Shown here piece after piece: positions 51,979-61,117 of a stretch of DNA of 64,000 bases. Numbering within the stretch: position 1 is the first letter of the stretch; each line of letters begins with the position of its first letter. The DNA lies in the NCBI RefSeq assembly GCF_052115445.1, contig NZ_JBFRGR010000013.1, positions 62,001 to 126,000 of the forward strand, read 5' to 3'. The translations under genes and the position numbers were made by a program. Under the pieces are notes generated by a model. It had not been told where the DNA came from, searched no databases, and saw nothing but the letters and a program-made list of their open reading frames with translations. This DNA is from Paenibacillus_E sp052115445 (lineage in GTDB: Bacteria > Bacillota > Bacilli > Paenibacillales > NBRC-103111).

Positions 51979-52368
51979 TTAAATAATTAGACTGCTTACC
52001 GAAATCGCAATTCCGATATATACCGCAGCAAGAAGGGTACCTACAGCCACATTCCCTCCTTTTAGCTGGTCTGATAGCTTCATGCCTGGGGTTAGCCAAT
52101 CGAACACCCAATATGAAGCTATTAAGCATGCGTACCCTACTGCAAACCATAAGCTCATATGCCAAATGGAGGCGTTCGTATAGGCAGCAATGCCTAGAAT
52201 GATGGCCGTAGCTACGAACTTGCCTCCCATGGTAATCCCCACAGCCACGTTGCCGTTATTTATTTCTTCCATATCCCGATAGGGTGTCATTAAACTAAAG
52301 ATGTACATCCCTGCAAACTGTAACAAGACAATGACGAATAAACTTATAATAAGATTCACAACGATCAC
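51979..52368 (-). CDS. DUF350 (YjfL/YshE-type) membrane protein
   Basis: A 129-aa protein with four membrane spans in two repeats. Each repeat has the DUF350 signature, NNGNVAVGITMGG near residue 40 and KGGNVAVGTLLAA near 105. Its function is unknown. I chose GTG at 52368 because it overlaps the upstream stop as GTGA, the same coupling seen elsewhere in this operon. In E. coli, a DUF350 gene (yjfL) sits in the same operon as a GSP-synthase-like gene (yjfC), as here. Confidence 0.85.
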   Translation of the reverse strand: MIVVNLIISLFVIVLLQFAGMYIFSLMTPYRDMEEINNGNVAVGITMGGKFVATAIILGIAAYTNASIWHMSLWFAVGYACLIASYWVFDWLTPGMKLSDQLKGGNVAVGTLLAAVYIGIAISVSSLII

Positions 52369-53015
52369 TCTGCCCACCCCCGAAATTTAGCCATCGATTG
52401 ATCAAAATCTGTATAATCATGTACTTCCTCTAGGACTACGCTTACTTCTTTTTTATCCTTGAACGCTTTGTATCTCTCTTCTGGAATCGGCTGCTTAACC
52501 TTCTGCCCAGTTGGCAATTCTACTACCGCAAAGTACCTGAATTGGCTATCCAGATCTGTTTTATAAACACCGATCAATTTCACATCCGTCTTTATTTCCA
52601 CTTTCAGCTCCACGAGATCTTTGTCGGCTTCTTCTTTTGTTTTGAAGGACTTAATTGGTTTCCATTGTGACAAAGTAACATCGTTCTTTCCTTGACTGTC
52701 CGCTTTCATCGTGGCTTGCATGAAACTCAGTACCCAGATACTATCACCTGTCGCAAAATTCTGATCGTTGGACATTCGGTCATTGTTCGGCAACAGCACC
52801 ATATCACCATCAATGAGATCACCGACCTTAACTTGCTGGACTTGATAATCCCATGGCACGTCACCAGGAGCATAACTGGATGTTGTCGATACGTTGCCTG
52901 TTGTTGATTGGCTTAGGACGGATGGTTTCTTATCGAATATCATGCTGAACAGCCATATGATAACGATAATTCCGATAAGTCCTATGGCCAATAGTATAAA
53001 TCTTCCTTGTTTCAA
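52365..53015 (-). CDS. Membrane-anchored protein of unknown function
   Basis: A 216-aa protein with one N-terminal span (residues 6-26, LLAIGLIGIIVIIWLFSMIF), a Ser/Thr linker (28-48), and an exported domain of mixed charge with VGDLIDGDMVLLPNN, GDSIWVLSFMQATM and a C-terminal VHDYTDFDQSMAKFRGW. I do not recognise a family. It starts at TTG overlapping the upstream stop (TTGA), with a GGAGTG site. It sits between the ATP-grasp ligase and DUF350 genes. Confidence 0.78.
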   Translation of the reverse strand: MKQGRFILLAIGLIGIIVIIWLFSMIFDKKPSVLSQSTTGNVSTTSSYAPGDVPWDYQVQQVKVGDLIDGDMVLLPNNDRMSNDQNFATGDSIWVLSFMQATMKADSQGKNDVTLSQWKPIKSFKTKEEADKDLVELKVEIKTDVKLIGVYKTDLDSQFRYFAVVELPTGQKVKQPIPEERYKAFKDKKEVSVVLEEVHDYTDFDQSMAKFRGWAE

Positions 53016-54208
53016 GGCGCTTTCACTCCAATCGCCACAAATTGACTTGCATTTCCTGTTATGATGCCGCCTGCCCTACCTAAAAGCCCACATGGCGTTC
53101 CATTCAATACGAATAGACCCGTTAATAAATGTCCTTGACCATGCTGGAAAGTTAGCCGCGGCAGGTCTGCCCTTTCTTGATACACACGTTTAAAAAACAC
53201 ACTCGTGTCAAAGCCCGCTTCATCCTTAAATTCCAGCTCTCCATTTTCGTTATATAGCTCAACAGAGCCGCCTTCGCGGCCAAACATCGATTTGGACACA
53301 TAGTTACCTTCAAGGATAGGATGCGTATAGGTTGGCAACATGTAAGTCTTGATGATCTCATGTTCCTCTTGCGTAAATAATGCTGATTGCTTTATATGAA
53401 GATCCCAGATCAATGCTTGCAAGCCTTTGGATTGTAAAATCACAGCATGCAAGGGATTGAACAAATGAACGAATTGCTCCTCAATTGCATACGACAGCGC
53501 TTCTCCCCCGTCGTCAACCCCCATCCACTCCTTCGGATATAAGGCAAACATACGCTGAATGGTCTGATCAGCACCAACCTTTACGACGCCCTCGTCGATC
53601 CATAAATTCAAACAGTCCACGCATGTCACTTTTCTTCCGCTATGAGCAACGAGTGCATCTATCGTTCCTGTGTCTTCCGCATGTACACCGTAGGCTATAC
53701 AAGCTGCGTAATCTGGTGCCTCGATCTCCCAGGCTGCCTTGAGAAGCTCCTTCATCCTGCCATTCGGTGATTCCAAACCATATTGTACACAAAGCCATGG
53801 AGTCGCGATAGAGGCTTCTACATAACCCGTAGGTGTATCTGCGTTTAATTCTAGTAATTTAATGTTACCTGCCTGATCGACTGTAAAATCAAATCTCGCA
53901 TAGCGGCTTATAAATCCCTCGCCATTCGGCTCAAGTCGATCCAGCCCATCCCAAAGCATTTCCGGTATCGATAAGTCTGCATAAAGCTCCCTTTTGCCGA
54001 AAACGTAACGAGCAGCTTTATCAAACACCTGCCAAAGTCCTGCAGCAGCATGAATAAGGTCCTCATATACCTCATTCGGCATAACGACAAGTTGATCAAT
54101 CCAGTACTCTTCGTTCTCCAAATTAGCCCACGTAAATCCAAGCTCAGCTAGTTGCCGTACGCGAGAATTTCTGTCAAGGGCTGGTGTCCCAATCACTTCA
54201 AATACCAT
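53012..54208 (-). CDS. Glutathionylspermidine-synthase-like ATP-grasp ligase, YjfC/YgiC type
   Basis: A 398-aa protein lacking the amidase half of E. coli Gsp. It shows YARFDFTVD and LLELNADTPTGYVEAS near residues 105-130 (ATP/Mg site of the GSP-synthase fold), NYVSKSMFGREGG near 305 and the C-terminal GGIITGNASQFVAIG. True Gsp joins an amine to the C-terminal Gly of glutathione; the acceptor here is unknown. The ATG at 54208 has a GGGGGT site and lies 4 bp after the Ser-rich gene; the longer GTG start at 54265 has no site. Confidence 0.88.
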   Translation of the reverse strand: MVFEVIGTPALDRNSRVRQLAELGFTWANLENEEYWIDQLVVMPNEVYEDLIHAAAGLWQVFDKAARYVFGKRELYADLSIPEMLWDGLDRLEPNGEGFISRYARFDFTVDQAGNIKLLELNADTPTGYVEASIATPWLCVQYGLESPNGRMKELLKAAWEIEAPDYAACIAYGVHAEDTGTIDALVAHSGRKVTCVDCLNLWIDEGVVKVGADQTIQRMFALYPKEWMGVDDGGEALSYAIEEQFVHLFNPLHAVILQSKGLQALIWDLHIKQSALFTQEEHEIIKTYMLPTYTHPILEGNYVSKSMFGREGGSVELYNENGELEFKDEAGFDTSVFFKRVYQERADLPRLTFQHGQGHLLTGLFVLNGTPCGLLGRAGGIITGNASQFVAIGVKAP

Positions 54209-54212
54209 GCAA

Positions 54213-54672
54213 TTAACCCCCAGAGCTTGAGCTGGAGGAGGAGCTAAAACCGCTTGATTTACCACCTATGCTGCCTGATGAGGTCGAGGTTGACTTGGAG
54301 CCGCTAACTGAGGAACCTGTTGTACCTGATTTGGTGGTCGTTGACGATTTATTCGAATTCGATGTAAAGGTGCCACTACCGCTTGAAGTTGTTGGAGCTT
54401 TCGTTGTCGAACGATTCGTAAAAGAGCTTGGTTGATACGTTTTATTGACATAGGGTGTATTGGATCGATAATAATACGAGCGATGATTATTCCCCCAGCT
54501 GCTAGATGAATAAGGGCTTACGGTATTGAAAATCAGATGATAAAGCAGCAGATCATCCCATAGAGCCTGTATTGGGACTTGGTGTCTCCGCAGCCTGTGC
54601 TGTTCCTAGCAGCATGTGGCCTAACAAGATCAAACTCAGTGAAGTTGATAGTACTTTAAGCGGTCGTTTCAC
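54213..54672 (-). pseudogene. Secreted Ser-rich protein ending in Ser8-Gly-Gly, interrupted by a +1 frameshift
   Basis: GTG at 54672 (AAGGAG upstream) opens a signal peptide: KRPLKV, a hydrophobic core, then GTAQA-AETPS, a good AXA cleavage site. That frame stops at TGA near 54556. Removing one C from the CCC run near 54575 joins it to a long frame that continues PIQALWDDLLLYHLIFN, a Tyr/Asn/Ser region, then a Ser/Thr/Gly-rich tail to the stop at 54213. The repaired product is 152 aa. The frameshift may be a sequence error. Overlaps by GTGA with the gene upstream. Missed by simple frame scanning. Confidence 0.75.
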
Positions 54673-54890
54673 TCCTTGCTCCCTCCCCCCTCTGCGCCGG
54701 CTTTAACGAGCAGCAACTCAAACACATGGAGATCCAAATTCAAACGGCCCTCAATCATTTCGTATTCCTTCCCGCCAACGAGAATAAAATTAGCCACATT
54801 CAAGGCTTGAATAAGTTGTTCATCCCAGGCACGTTCACCAAGTTTGAGCAGTTGCCCCTCGGGCAACTTTTCATAAAGCACGATTGTCAT
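54669..54890 (-). CDS. Small cytosolic protein heading the ATP-grasp/DUF350 operon
   Basis: Not recognised. The 73-aa product starts MTIVLYEKLPEGQLLKLGER and has a strand-rich middle (NFILVGGKEYEMIEGRLNL) with an acidic, Gly-rich end. The ATG at 54890 has AGGAGG; the longer start at 54926 does not. It overlaps the Ser-rich gene by 4 bp and so opens the five-gene operon. Confidence 0.72.
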   Translation of the reverse strand: MTIVLYEKLPEGQLLKLGERAWDEQLIQALNVANFILVGGKEYEMIEGRLNLDLHVFELLLVKAGAEGGGSKE

Positions 54891-54969
54891 AAGGCTAGCC
54901 TCCTCCACAAAAAGCTTTCTACACATTTAAACGCACGAGGGATTCAATTGTTTCAAAATAGACAAAAAT

Positions 54970-54997
54970 AAAAAGCCTATCCATCGGATAGACTTTT
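54970..54997 (-). terminator. Terminator of the NlpC/P60 lipoprotein gene
   Basis: An imperfect stem (AGTCTATCC / GGATAGGCT) followed by TTTTTATTTTTG on the minus strand. Confidence 0.7.
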
Positions 54998-55010
54998 CCC
55001 ATTACTCCTA

Positions 55011-56123
55011 TTAATAGGCAACTCTCTTTGCCTTTAGAAATGTTTTTTTCCAATAAGCTTTATCAATATTGCTGATTTGTACCCCATTCTTCGGCGCCGG
55101 GGAGGCATGCAGCATCTTCATGTTTCCAATGTAAATCCCTACATGACCAACGGTTTTGTTCGATTTGAAACGACCTGGCACGTAGAAAAACATCAAATCC
55201 CCTTTGCGTAACGACTTGCGAGAAACCAAATTACCTTTAGTAGCTTGTTGCCGAGCTACCCGCGGCAGTTTAATATTATATTTCCCATAAATATATTGTG
55301 TAAATGTCGAGCAATCAAATCGTCCTGTTTGGGGATATGGGCCCGTACCAAATTTATACTTTACACCCATATAATTTTCCCCTTTACTAATCAATGCATT
55401 AATATCGATATTCTTCAAAACCGGCATAACGTCATTTTGATCATTTGGCGACCATACTTGTAGATCCTGCTGGGTCTGAATAGGCATCCCTGCAGGATTT
55501 GCACCTGCCCCGTTGCCTTTGAATGGGTCTGTAGGATCATCCCCGAAACTCAACTCTGGTGAGTTATCATTCGCACTTGCAGGGTCATCTTCATGCTCAA
55601 TGATCGCAACGGGAGAAGCATGAATAATGACGTCCCCTTTTCTAACTTCGTACGACATATCATCTTGAAATAAGTCAGCTAAGTCCGAGACAGGTAAATA
55701 AGCCGTTCCGCCCTCTTTCACTACCGGTTGGCTTAATTGAATATCCGCCCCATCCTTCATGGCTTTATTCGAGTTCATGATCAACTCAAAGTTAGCATCA
55801 TTGTCCCCTAAAATCAGCTTGCCTTCAGAATCTTCCCATTCAGACTGGAATTTAAGTGTTTTGATTAAATCTTGAGCAGAAACATAATTAACGTTCCCAA
55901 TTTGTTTCATCGGTAGGACTGCATCATTGCTTGCTAGCGCAATGATATCTTTCCCAGCTTGTGACATACTCTTCGTAACCGAATTGCCGGAGCCAGTTAA
56001 ACCTGTCGGGCTTTGCGACGGTGCTACACTTGGTGGGCTCGCATTCTCCTTCCCACAAGCCGTCGAAATCGCCAGCATGACAATCACGCTTCCTATTGCC
56101 GGTATCTTTAGCTTATTCCACAT
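55011..56123 (-). CDS. NlpC/P60 cell-wall lipoprotein with copper-amine-oxidase-like domain
   Basis: A 370-aa exported lipoprotein. The signal ends in a lipobox (AISTAC, Cys near residue 23). A Pro/Ser linker follows, then a stalk domain resembling the amine-oxidase N-terminal repeat (about 65-165; GNVNYVSAQDLIKTL, GTAYLPVSDLADLF). The C-terminal NlpC/P60 domain (about 245-370) has RFDCSTFTQYIYGKY (catalytic Cys), TVGHVGIYIGN (His) and MLHASP (third residue). It should cleave peptidoglycan stem peptides. The ATG at 56123 has AAGGAG. Confidence 0.92.
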   Translation of the reverse strand: MWNKLKIPAIGSVIVMLAISTACGKENASPPSVAPSQSPTGLTGSGNSVTKSMSQAGKDIIALASNDAVLPMKQIGNVNYVSAQDLIKTLKFQSEWEDSEGKLILGDNDANFELIMNSNKAMKDGADIQLSQPVVKEGGTAYLPVSDLADLFQDDMSYEVRKGDVIIHASPVAIIEHEDDPASANDNSPELSFGDDPTDPFKGNGAGANPAGMPIQTQQDLQVWSPNDQNDVMPVLKNIDINALISKGENYMGVKYKFGTGPYPQTGRFDCSTFTQYIYGKYNIKLPRVARQQATKGNLVSRKSLRKGDLMFFYVPGRFKSNKTVGHVGIYIGNMKMLHASPAPKNGVQISNIDKAYWKKTFLKAKRVAY

Positions 56124-56300
56124 GAAATTCTCTCTCCTTAAGGGACACATTATTGTCCTTTATAGAGTGAGACAAGTGGCATGCAAATATGCAATCCGTT
56201 CGTTCAAATGGGCTTGGCGTTTGTTGGAAGTAATNGAATCTGTGAGGGAGTACGCCGTATAAATGTAGAATTGATACATATATTTGTTCAAGGAGGAGTG

Positions 56301-56609
56301 ATGATAGTGGGTATTTTTATCACAGACGAGCGCATTATCCTGATTGATCATCAAGGTGTCACTGGCAAGAAAACGAAAGTCTCCACGATTGATCTAGATG
56401 CCATCTATGAGGTATCGATGGAATCTGGCGGTACTGGGTTTGATGATAGCGAGCTCATTATTCATTACATAACCTCACCATATTACAAAGCGAATAACAT
56501 TACGACGGCGGCTTATCGTTTTGAATTCAAGAAAAAGTTCAATATCCAGTCTTTATATGTAGCCCTCCAATCGGCAGCGACACAGAACCGTAAGCGAATT
56601 AACGGATAA
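56301..56609 (+). CDS. Small protein of unknown function, 102 aa
   Basis: Not recognised. GIFITDERIILIDHQGVTG and TIDLDAIYEVSMESGG, with a final amphipathic helix (IQSLYVALQSAATQ), suggest a small PH-like fold of strands plus one helix. AGGAGG lies just before the ATG at 56301; a GTG at 56307 fits the spacing better, so the start is uncertain by two codons. It is convergent with sufB and shares a terminator. The N at 56235 lies upstream. Confidence 0.65.
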   Translation: MIVGIFITDERIILIDHQGVTGKKTKVSTIDLDAIYEVSMESGGTGFDDSELIIHYITSPYYKANNITTAAYRFEFKKKFNIQSLYVALQSAATQNRKRING

Positions 56610-56615
56610 TATACG

Positions 56616-56653
56616 AAAAAGCGTGCCAGAGAAAACTCTCTGGCACGCTTTTT
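56616..56653. terminator. Bidirectional terminator between the 102-aa gene and sufB
   Basis: A 17-bp stem (AAAAAGCGTGCCAGAGA / TCTCTGGCACGCTTTTT) with A and T tails on both sides. Confidence 0.92.
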
Positions 56654-56663
56654 TATTAGGAGA

Positions 56664-58061
56664 TTAACCGATCGACCCTTCCATCTCGAACTTGATGAGA
56701 CGGTTCATTTCCACGGCATATTCCATCGGAAGTTCTTTGGTGAATGGCTCGATGAAGCCCATAACGATCATTTGCGTTGCTTCTGCTTCTGTAAGACCAC
56801 GGCTCATGAGGTAGAACAATTGATCCTCAGATACCTTGGATACGGTCGCTTCATGCTCAAGCGTAATGTTATCGTTCAAGATTTCATTGTACGGAATTGT
56901 ATCCGAAGTGGATTCGTTATCCAAGATCAACGTATCGCACTTGATGTTAGCTTTGGAACCTTGGGAGTTACGTCCGAAGGAAGCCAGACCACGGTACGTT
57001 ACTTTACCGCCATGCTTGGAGATCGACTTGGAAACAATCGTTGATGTTGTATCTGGTGCCAAATGCGTCATTTTCGCGCCCGCATCTTGATGTTGTCCTT
57101 TGCCTGCAACAGCGATGGAAAGAACCATCCCTTTAGCGCCGCGGCCTTTAAGAACAACTGCTGGGTACTTCATTGTCAGCTTGGAACCGATATTACCATC
57201 AACCCACTCCATTGTAGCTCCTTCTTCTGCAACCGCCCGTTTCGTAACGAGGTTGTAGATGTTAGGTGCCCAGTTTTGGATGGTTGTGTAACGAGCGCGG
57301 GAGTTCTTCAAACAAACGATTTCTACTACAGCACTATGAAGCGAGTTCGTGCTATAGATTGGAGCTGTACAGCCCTCAACGTAATGTACGAAGCTATCTT
57401 CGTCCGTAATAATCAACGTACGCTCGAATTGCCCCATGTTCTCGGAGTTAATACGGAAGTAAGCCTGTAGAGGCACTTCACATTTCACGCCTTTTGGTAC
57501 GTAGATGAAGGATCCGCCGGACCAAACTGCGCTGTTCAATGCAGCAAATTTGTTGTCAGCTGGCGGAATGATCGTTCCGAAATATTGTCTGAACAACTCT
57601 GGATATTCACGAAGAGCTGTGTCTGTATCTGTGAAGATAACACCTTGATCTTCAAGCTCTTTTTGCATGCTGTGGTAAACAACCTCAGACTCATACTGTG
57701 CAGATACACCAGCAAGGAACTTTTGCTCTGCTTCAGGGATACCAAGTTTGTCGAACGTTTCTTTAATTTCTGTAGGAACTTCTTCCCACGTTTTACCTTG
57801 CTTTTCGGATGGACGAACATAGTATTGGATATCATCGAAATCCAAATCATCCATGTTTCCGCCCCAACGCGGCATAGGCATTTTGAAGAATTGCTCAAGG
57901 GATTTCAGACGGAATTCCAACATCCATTCTGGTTCGCCTTTAATTCTTGAGATTTCTTCAACGATTTCACGAGTTAAGCCTTTACCGGATTGAAAAATGG
58001 ATTTGTGCTCATCTCTAAAACCATATTTGTAATCTTCTAAATCTGGCATTTGTTTCGCCAT
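56664..58061 (-). CDS. sufB: Fe-S cluster assembly protein SufB
   Basis: Scaffold subunit of the SufBCD complex. The 465-aa protein starts MAKQMPDLEDYKYGF and has the beta-helix core with WSGGSFIYVPKGVKCEVP, VHYVEGCTAPIYS and GLASFGRNSQGSKANIKCD, plus the C-terminal EAEATQMIVMGFIEPFTKELP helix. Length matches Firmicute SufB. It is last in sufCDSUB, 63 bp after sufU, and has its own AGGAGG. Confidence 0.97.
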   Translation of the reverse strand: MAKQMPDLEDYKYGFRDEHKSIFQSGKGLTREIVEEISRIKGEPEWMLEFRLKSLEQFFKMPMPRWGGNMDDLDFDDIQYYVRPSEKQGKTWEEVPTEIKETFDKLGIPEAEQKFLAGVSAQYESEVVYHSMQKELEDQGVIFTDTDTALREYPELFRQYFGTIIPPADNKFAALNSAVWSGGSFIYVPKGVKCEVPLQAYFRINSENMGQFERTLIITDEDSFVHYVEGCTAPIYSTNSLHSAVVEIVCLKNSRARYTTIQNWAPNIYNLVTKRAVAEEGATMEWVDGNIGSKLTMKYPAVVLKGRGAKGMVLSIAVAGKGQHQDAGAKMTHLAPDTTSTIVSKSISKHGGKVTYRGLASFGRNSQGSKANIKCDTLILDNESTSDTIPYNEILNDNITLEHEATVSKVSEDQLFYLMSRGLTEAEATQMIVMGFIEPFTKELPMEYAVEMNRLIKFEMEGSIG

Positions 58062-58124
58062 GGTTGATTCCTCCTTAACGTTCTCTTATTTCCATATAGT
58101 TAACCTATTCCACCCGCAAATGCG

Positions 58125-58559
58125 TTAGTTATCGGTCTTATGAGAATGTTCAATCCCTTTGCGTAGTGCGTTCCACGCTAGAGTTGCGCATTTAATCCTC
58201 GCTGGGAATTTATTAACGCCCGACAGTGCCTCAATGTCTTCATATTCAAATTCTACAGATTCGCCCTTCATCAAGCCAGAGAAATCATCAGCCATCTTCA
58301 GTGCTTCTTCGATTGTTTTGCCTTTGACAGCATCCGTCATCATGGATGCAGAGGATAAACTAATCGAGCAGCCTTCACCTGTGAATTTCGCCATCTTAAC
58401 GATTCCCTCTTCAACTTGCATCTGCAGGGAAATTTTATCTCCACAGGTTGGGTTGTTAAGGTCAATCGTAACGGACTCGCCGGACTCAAATTTCCCACGG
58501 TTGCGAGGAGTTTTATAGTGATCCATAATTACTCTACGGTATAAATCATCCAATTGCAT
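58125..58559 (-). CDS. sufU: SufU zinc-dependent sulfur acceptor
   Basis: Accepts persulfide sulfur from SufS. The 144-aa IscU-like protein has PTCGDKISLQM, GEGCSISLSSASMM and KCATLAWNALRKG, giving three conserved Cys plus Asp as zinc ligands, and the Gram-positive insertion near residues 85-105. Its 5' end overlaps sufS by 14 bp. Confidence 0.96.
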   Translation of the reverse strand: MQLDDLYRRVIMDHYKTPRNRGKFESGESVTIDLNNPTCGDKISLQMQVEEGIVKMAKFTGEGCSISLSSASMMTDAVKGKTIEEALKMADDFSGLMKGESVEFEYEDIEALSGVNKFPARIKCATLAWNALRKGIEHSHKTDN

Positions 58560-59772
58560 CGCCGAAGTACTCCTTTGTTTTCAGTAAAGCCGTCACAAGA
58601 CGGTCTACATCTTCTTCCGTATTATATAGATAAAAGCTTGCACGCGCTGTGCTGCTTTGTTCTAACCATCTCATAAGTGGCTGGCAGCAGTGGTGACCAG
58701 CACGAACTGCAATACCCATGGAATCCAATACGGTTGCTACGTCATGAGGATGAACATCCCCAAGGTTGAACGTTACCAGTCCTGCACGATTCGTTGTAGG
58801 CCCATATACAGCTAAGTCTGGAATCTGCATCATACGATCCAATGCGTAGTTCGTGAGCTCCACATCATGTTTAAATATATTATCCATCCCAACTTCGGTT
58901 AAGAAGTCGATGGCCGCTCCAAGCCCAACTGCTCCTGCTATCATAGGTGTTCCGCCTTCGAATTTCCACGGAAGTTCCTTCCAAGTCGACTCATACAGAT
59001 CGACATGATCGATCATTTCTCCGCCAAACTCAACAGGCTCCATGTTATTCAATAAAGACTTCTTCCCATACAATGCCCCGATTCCGGTAGGGCCACACAT
59101 CTTATGCCCGGATAATGCATAAAAGTCGCAATCCAAATCTTGCACATCCACTTTCATATGAGGCGTGCTTTGCGCACCATCGACCATGATTTTGGCACCA
59201 TGCTTGTGGGCAATAGCGGCAATTTCCTTGATCGGGTTGATAACGCCGAGCACATTGGACACATACACAATCGAAACAATCTTAGTACGATCGGTAATGG
59301 TGTTCTCTACATCTGCAAGGGAGATAGATCCGTCTGGCTGCAGCGGAATATATTTTAAAGTGGCGCCTGATTTCTTAGCAGCTTGCTGCCAAGGGATCAG
59401 GTTACTGTGATGCTCCATCGGTGTAAGGACGATTTCATCGCCTTCACGAAGTACCGATTCAGCAAAGCTAGCTGCCACAATATTGATTGCGGTTGTTGTG
59501 CCTCTAGTGAAAATAATTTCCTGCTCACTGGCTGCGCCGATGAACTTAGCCACTTTGGCTCTAGCTCCTTCATACGCATCTGTTGCTCGGGAACCTAGGG
59601 TATGAACCCCGCGATGAACGTTCGCATTATCCCACTCGTAGTAATGCTTCAGTGCCTCAATCACCTGAATAGGCTTCTGGGAAGTAGCAGCACTATCCAA
59701 GTAAACCAGAGGATGACCGTTCACTTCTTGCTTCAGAATGGGAAAAAGTTCACGTATCTCGGCAGATATCAT
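58546..59772 (-). CDS. sufS: Cysteine desulfurase SufS
   Basis: PLP enzyme that takes sulfur from cysteine. The 408-aa class-II desulfurase has YLDSAATSQKP at the start, THHN-type MEHHSNLIPW, the PLP Lys in ALSGHKMCGPTG near residue 225, and the catalytic Cys in VRAGHHCCQPLM near 360. Starts ATGA within the sufD stop. Confidence 0.97.
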   Translation of the reverse strand: MISAEIRELFPILKQEVNGHPLVYLDSAATSQKPIQVIEALKHYYEWDNANVHRGVHTLGSRATDAYEGARAKVAKFIGAASEQEIIFTRGTTTAINIVAASFAESVLREGDEIVLTPMEHHSNLIPWQQAAKKSGATLKYIPLQPDGSISLADVENTITDRTKIVSIVYVSNVLGVINPIKEIAAIAHKHGAKIMVDGAQSTPHMKVDVQDLDCDFYALSGHKMCGPTGIGALYGKKSLLNNMEPVEFGGEMIDHVDLYESTWKELPWKFEGGTPMIAGAVGLGAAIDFLTEVGMDNIFKHDVELTNYALDRMMQIPDLAVYGPTTNRAGLVTFNLGDVHPHDVATVLDSMGIAVRAGHHCCQPLMRWLEQSSTARASFYLYNTEEDVDRLVTALLKTKEYFGDAIG

Positions 59773-61064
59773 TGTCCTAGCTTCCTCTCCACTAAGCTTT
59801 GCAGCTGTTCTTCAACGCTCTTAACTGGAATTACGGAAACAACTGGTGCCAAGAATCCGTAAATGATTAAGCGTTGAGCTTCTTCTTTGGTAATCCCACG
59901 GGACATTAGGTAGTGAACTTGTTCTGCATTCACTTGCCCAACACTTGCAGCATGACCTGCTTTAACATCATCTTCGTCAATTAGAAGAATCGGGTTCGCG
60001 TCTCCGCGAGCTTTCGGGCTAAGCATCAGGACTTTCTCGGTTTGTTGACCGTTACAGCCTTGTGCGCCTTTTTCGATCTTCGTGATTCCGTTGATAATCG
60101 CTGTAGAGCTATCGCGCATAACTGCACGTGTAATCATATCGCTTGTAGACGCTTTGCCCCAATGAACAGCGCGAGTCGTCAAGTTTAATTTCTGTTCGTG
60201 CGTACCCACACAGATTACTTTCGCATCGGAGTCGGAGCCTTTCCCTTTGAGAATAGATGTCGTATCGGACATCGAATTCCCATAGTTCAACTCACCAATA
60301 ACCCATCCAATACGGGAGTCATCTTCAAGAATCGCACGACGATACGTGAGATCTGTTACGGATGCTTCCAAGCTATGAATGGAGGAATAACTAACACGTG
60401 AACCTGGTTTTGCAAACACTTCAACGATCCCGTTCTGTACAAGATCTGCGCCCCCAACGGAAGACACGAAGTTGTCTACATACGTAACGGAACTGAATTG
60501 TTCAGCAACGATGAGAACGTGTGGTGCAAACGTAGCTTCTGCATCATCTGCAACAAACAATGCTTGAAGTGGGATATCTACAACAACGTTTTTGGGCACG
60601 TAGATGAAAATACCGCCATTCCACAACGCTGCATGCAAAGCTGTAAGTTGATTTTCATTCGCATGAACAGCTTTCATGAAGTATGGCTTAACCAAATCTC
60701 CATGCTCACGAACAGCCGTTTCAAGATCTGTGAAAATAACGCCTTGCTGTTTCAAAGCTTCGGAAACTTGATTGTACACGATACCGGAGTTCCGTTGTAC
60801 AATCAGGTTTTCGTTATTCGTTAAGCCTTTGGTCACTTCTGGCAATTCATCCAGTGAACTCAAAGCTGCTTGTGATTTATAGGAACCGTAGGCGGAAATG
60901 CTCCAACGGTCGATTCTTGTTTTTTCTAGTATAGGTAATTCCAACGAATTCGCTAATGCTACCCCTTCAGTACGAAGGGCTGTCATCCACTCCGGCTCTT
61001 GCTTGCTGCGGGAGAGCTCAGTAACAGCATTAGTATCGATGGAAAGTGTTGTTTTAGTGCTCAT
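59769..61064 (-). CDS. sufD: Fe-S cluster assembly protein SufD
   Basis: Paralogue of SufB in the SufBC2D scaffold. The 431-aa protein has ALWNGGIFIYVPKNVVVDIP, VTYVDNFVSS, TRAVHWGKASTSDMITR, INGITKIEKGAQGCNGQQTE and HAASVGQVNAEQVHYLMSRG. The ATG at 61064 has GGAGG; the ATG at 61076 overlaps that site. It lies 54 bp after sufC and overlaps sufS by 4 bp. Confidence 0.96.
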   Translation of the reverse strand: MSTKTTLSIDTNAVTELSRSKQEPEWMTALRTEGVALANSLELPILEKTRIDRWSISAYGSYKSQAALSSLDELPEVTKGLTNNENLIVQRNSGIVYNQVSEALKQQGVIFTDLETAVREHGDLVKPYFMKAVHANENQLTALHAALWNGGIFIYVPKNVVVDIPLQALFVADDAEATFAPHVLIVAEQFSSVTYVDNFVSSVGGADLVQNGIVEVFAKPGSRVSYSSIHSLEASVTDLTYRRAILEDDSRIGWVIGELNYGNSMSDTTSILKGKGSDSDAKVICVGTHEQKLNLTTRAVHWGKASTSDMITRAVMRDSSTAIINGITKIEKGAQGCNGQQTEKVLMLSPKARGDANPILLIDEDDVKAGHAASVGQVNAEQVHYLMSRGITKEEAQRLIIYGFLAPVVSVIPVKSVEEQLQSLVERKLGQ

Positions 61065-61117
61065 GATTTCCTCCATTTATAAGTATCTTTGACCCTAAGA
61101 TCAAAGTCTCTCATCTC

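Noticed and set aside
54266..54451. 61-codon minus-strand frame
   Set aside because: It is in a different frame from the Ser-rich secreted gene, which has signal peptide, ribosome site and coupled ends.
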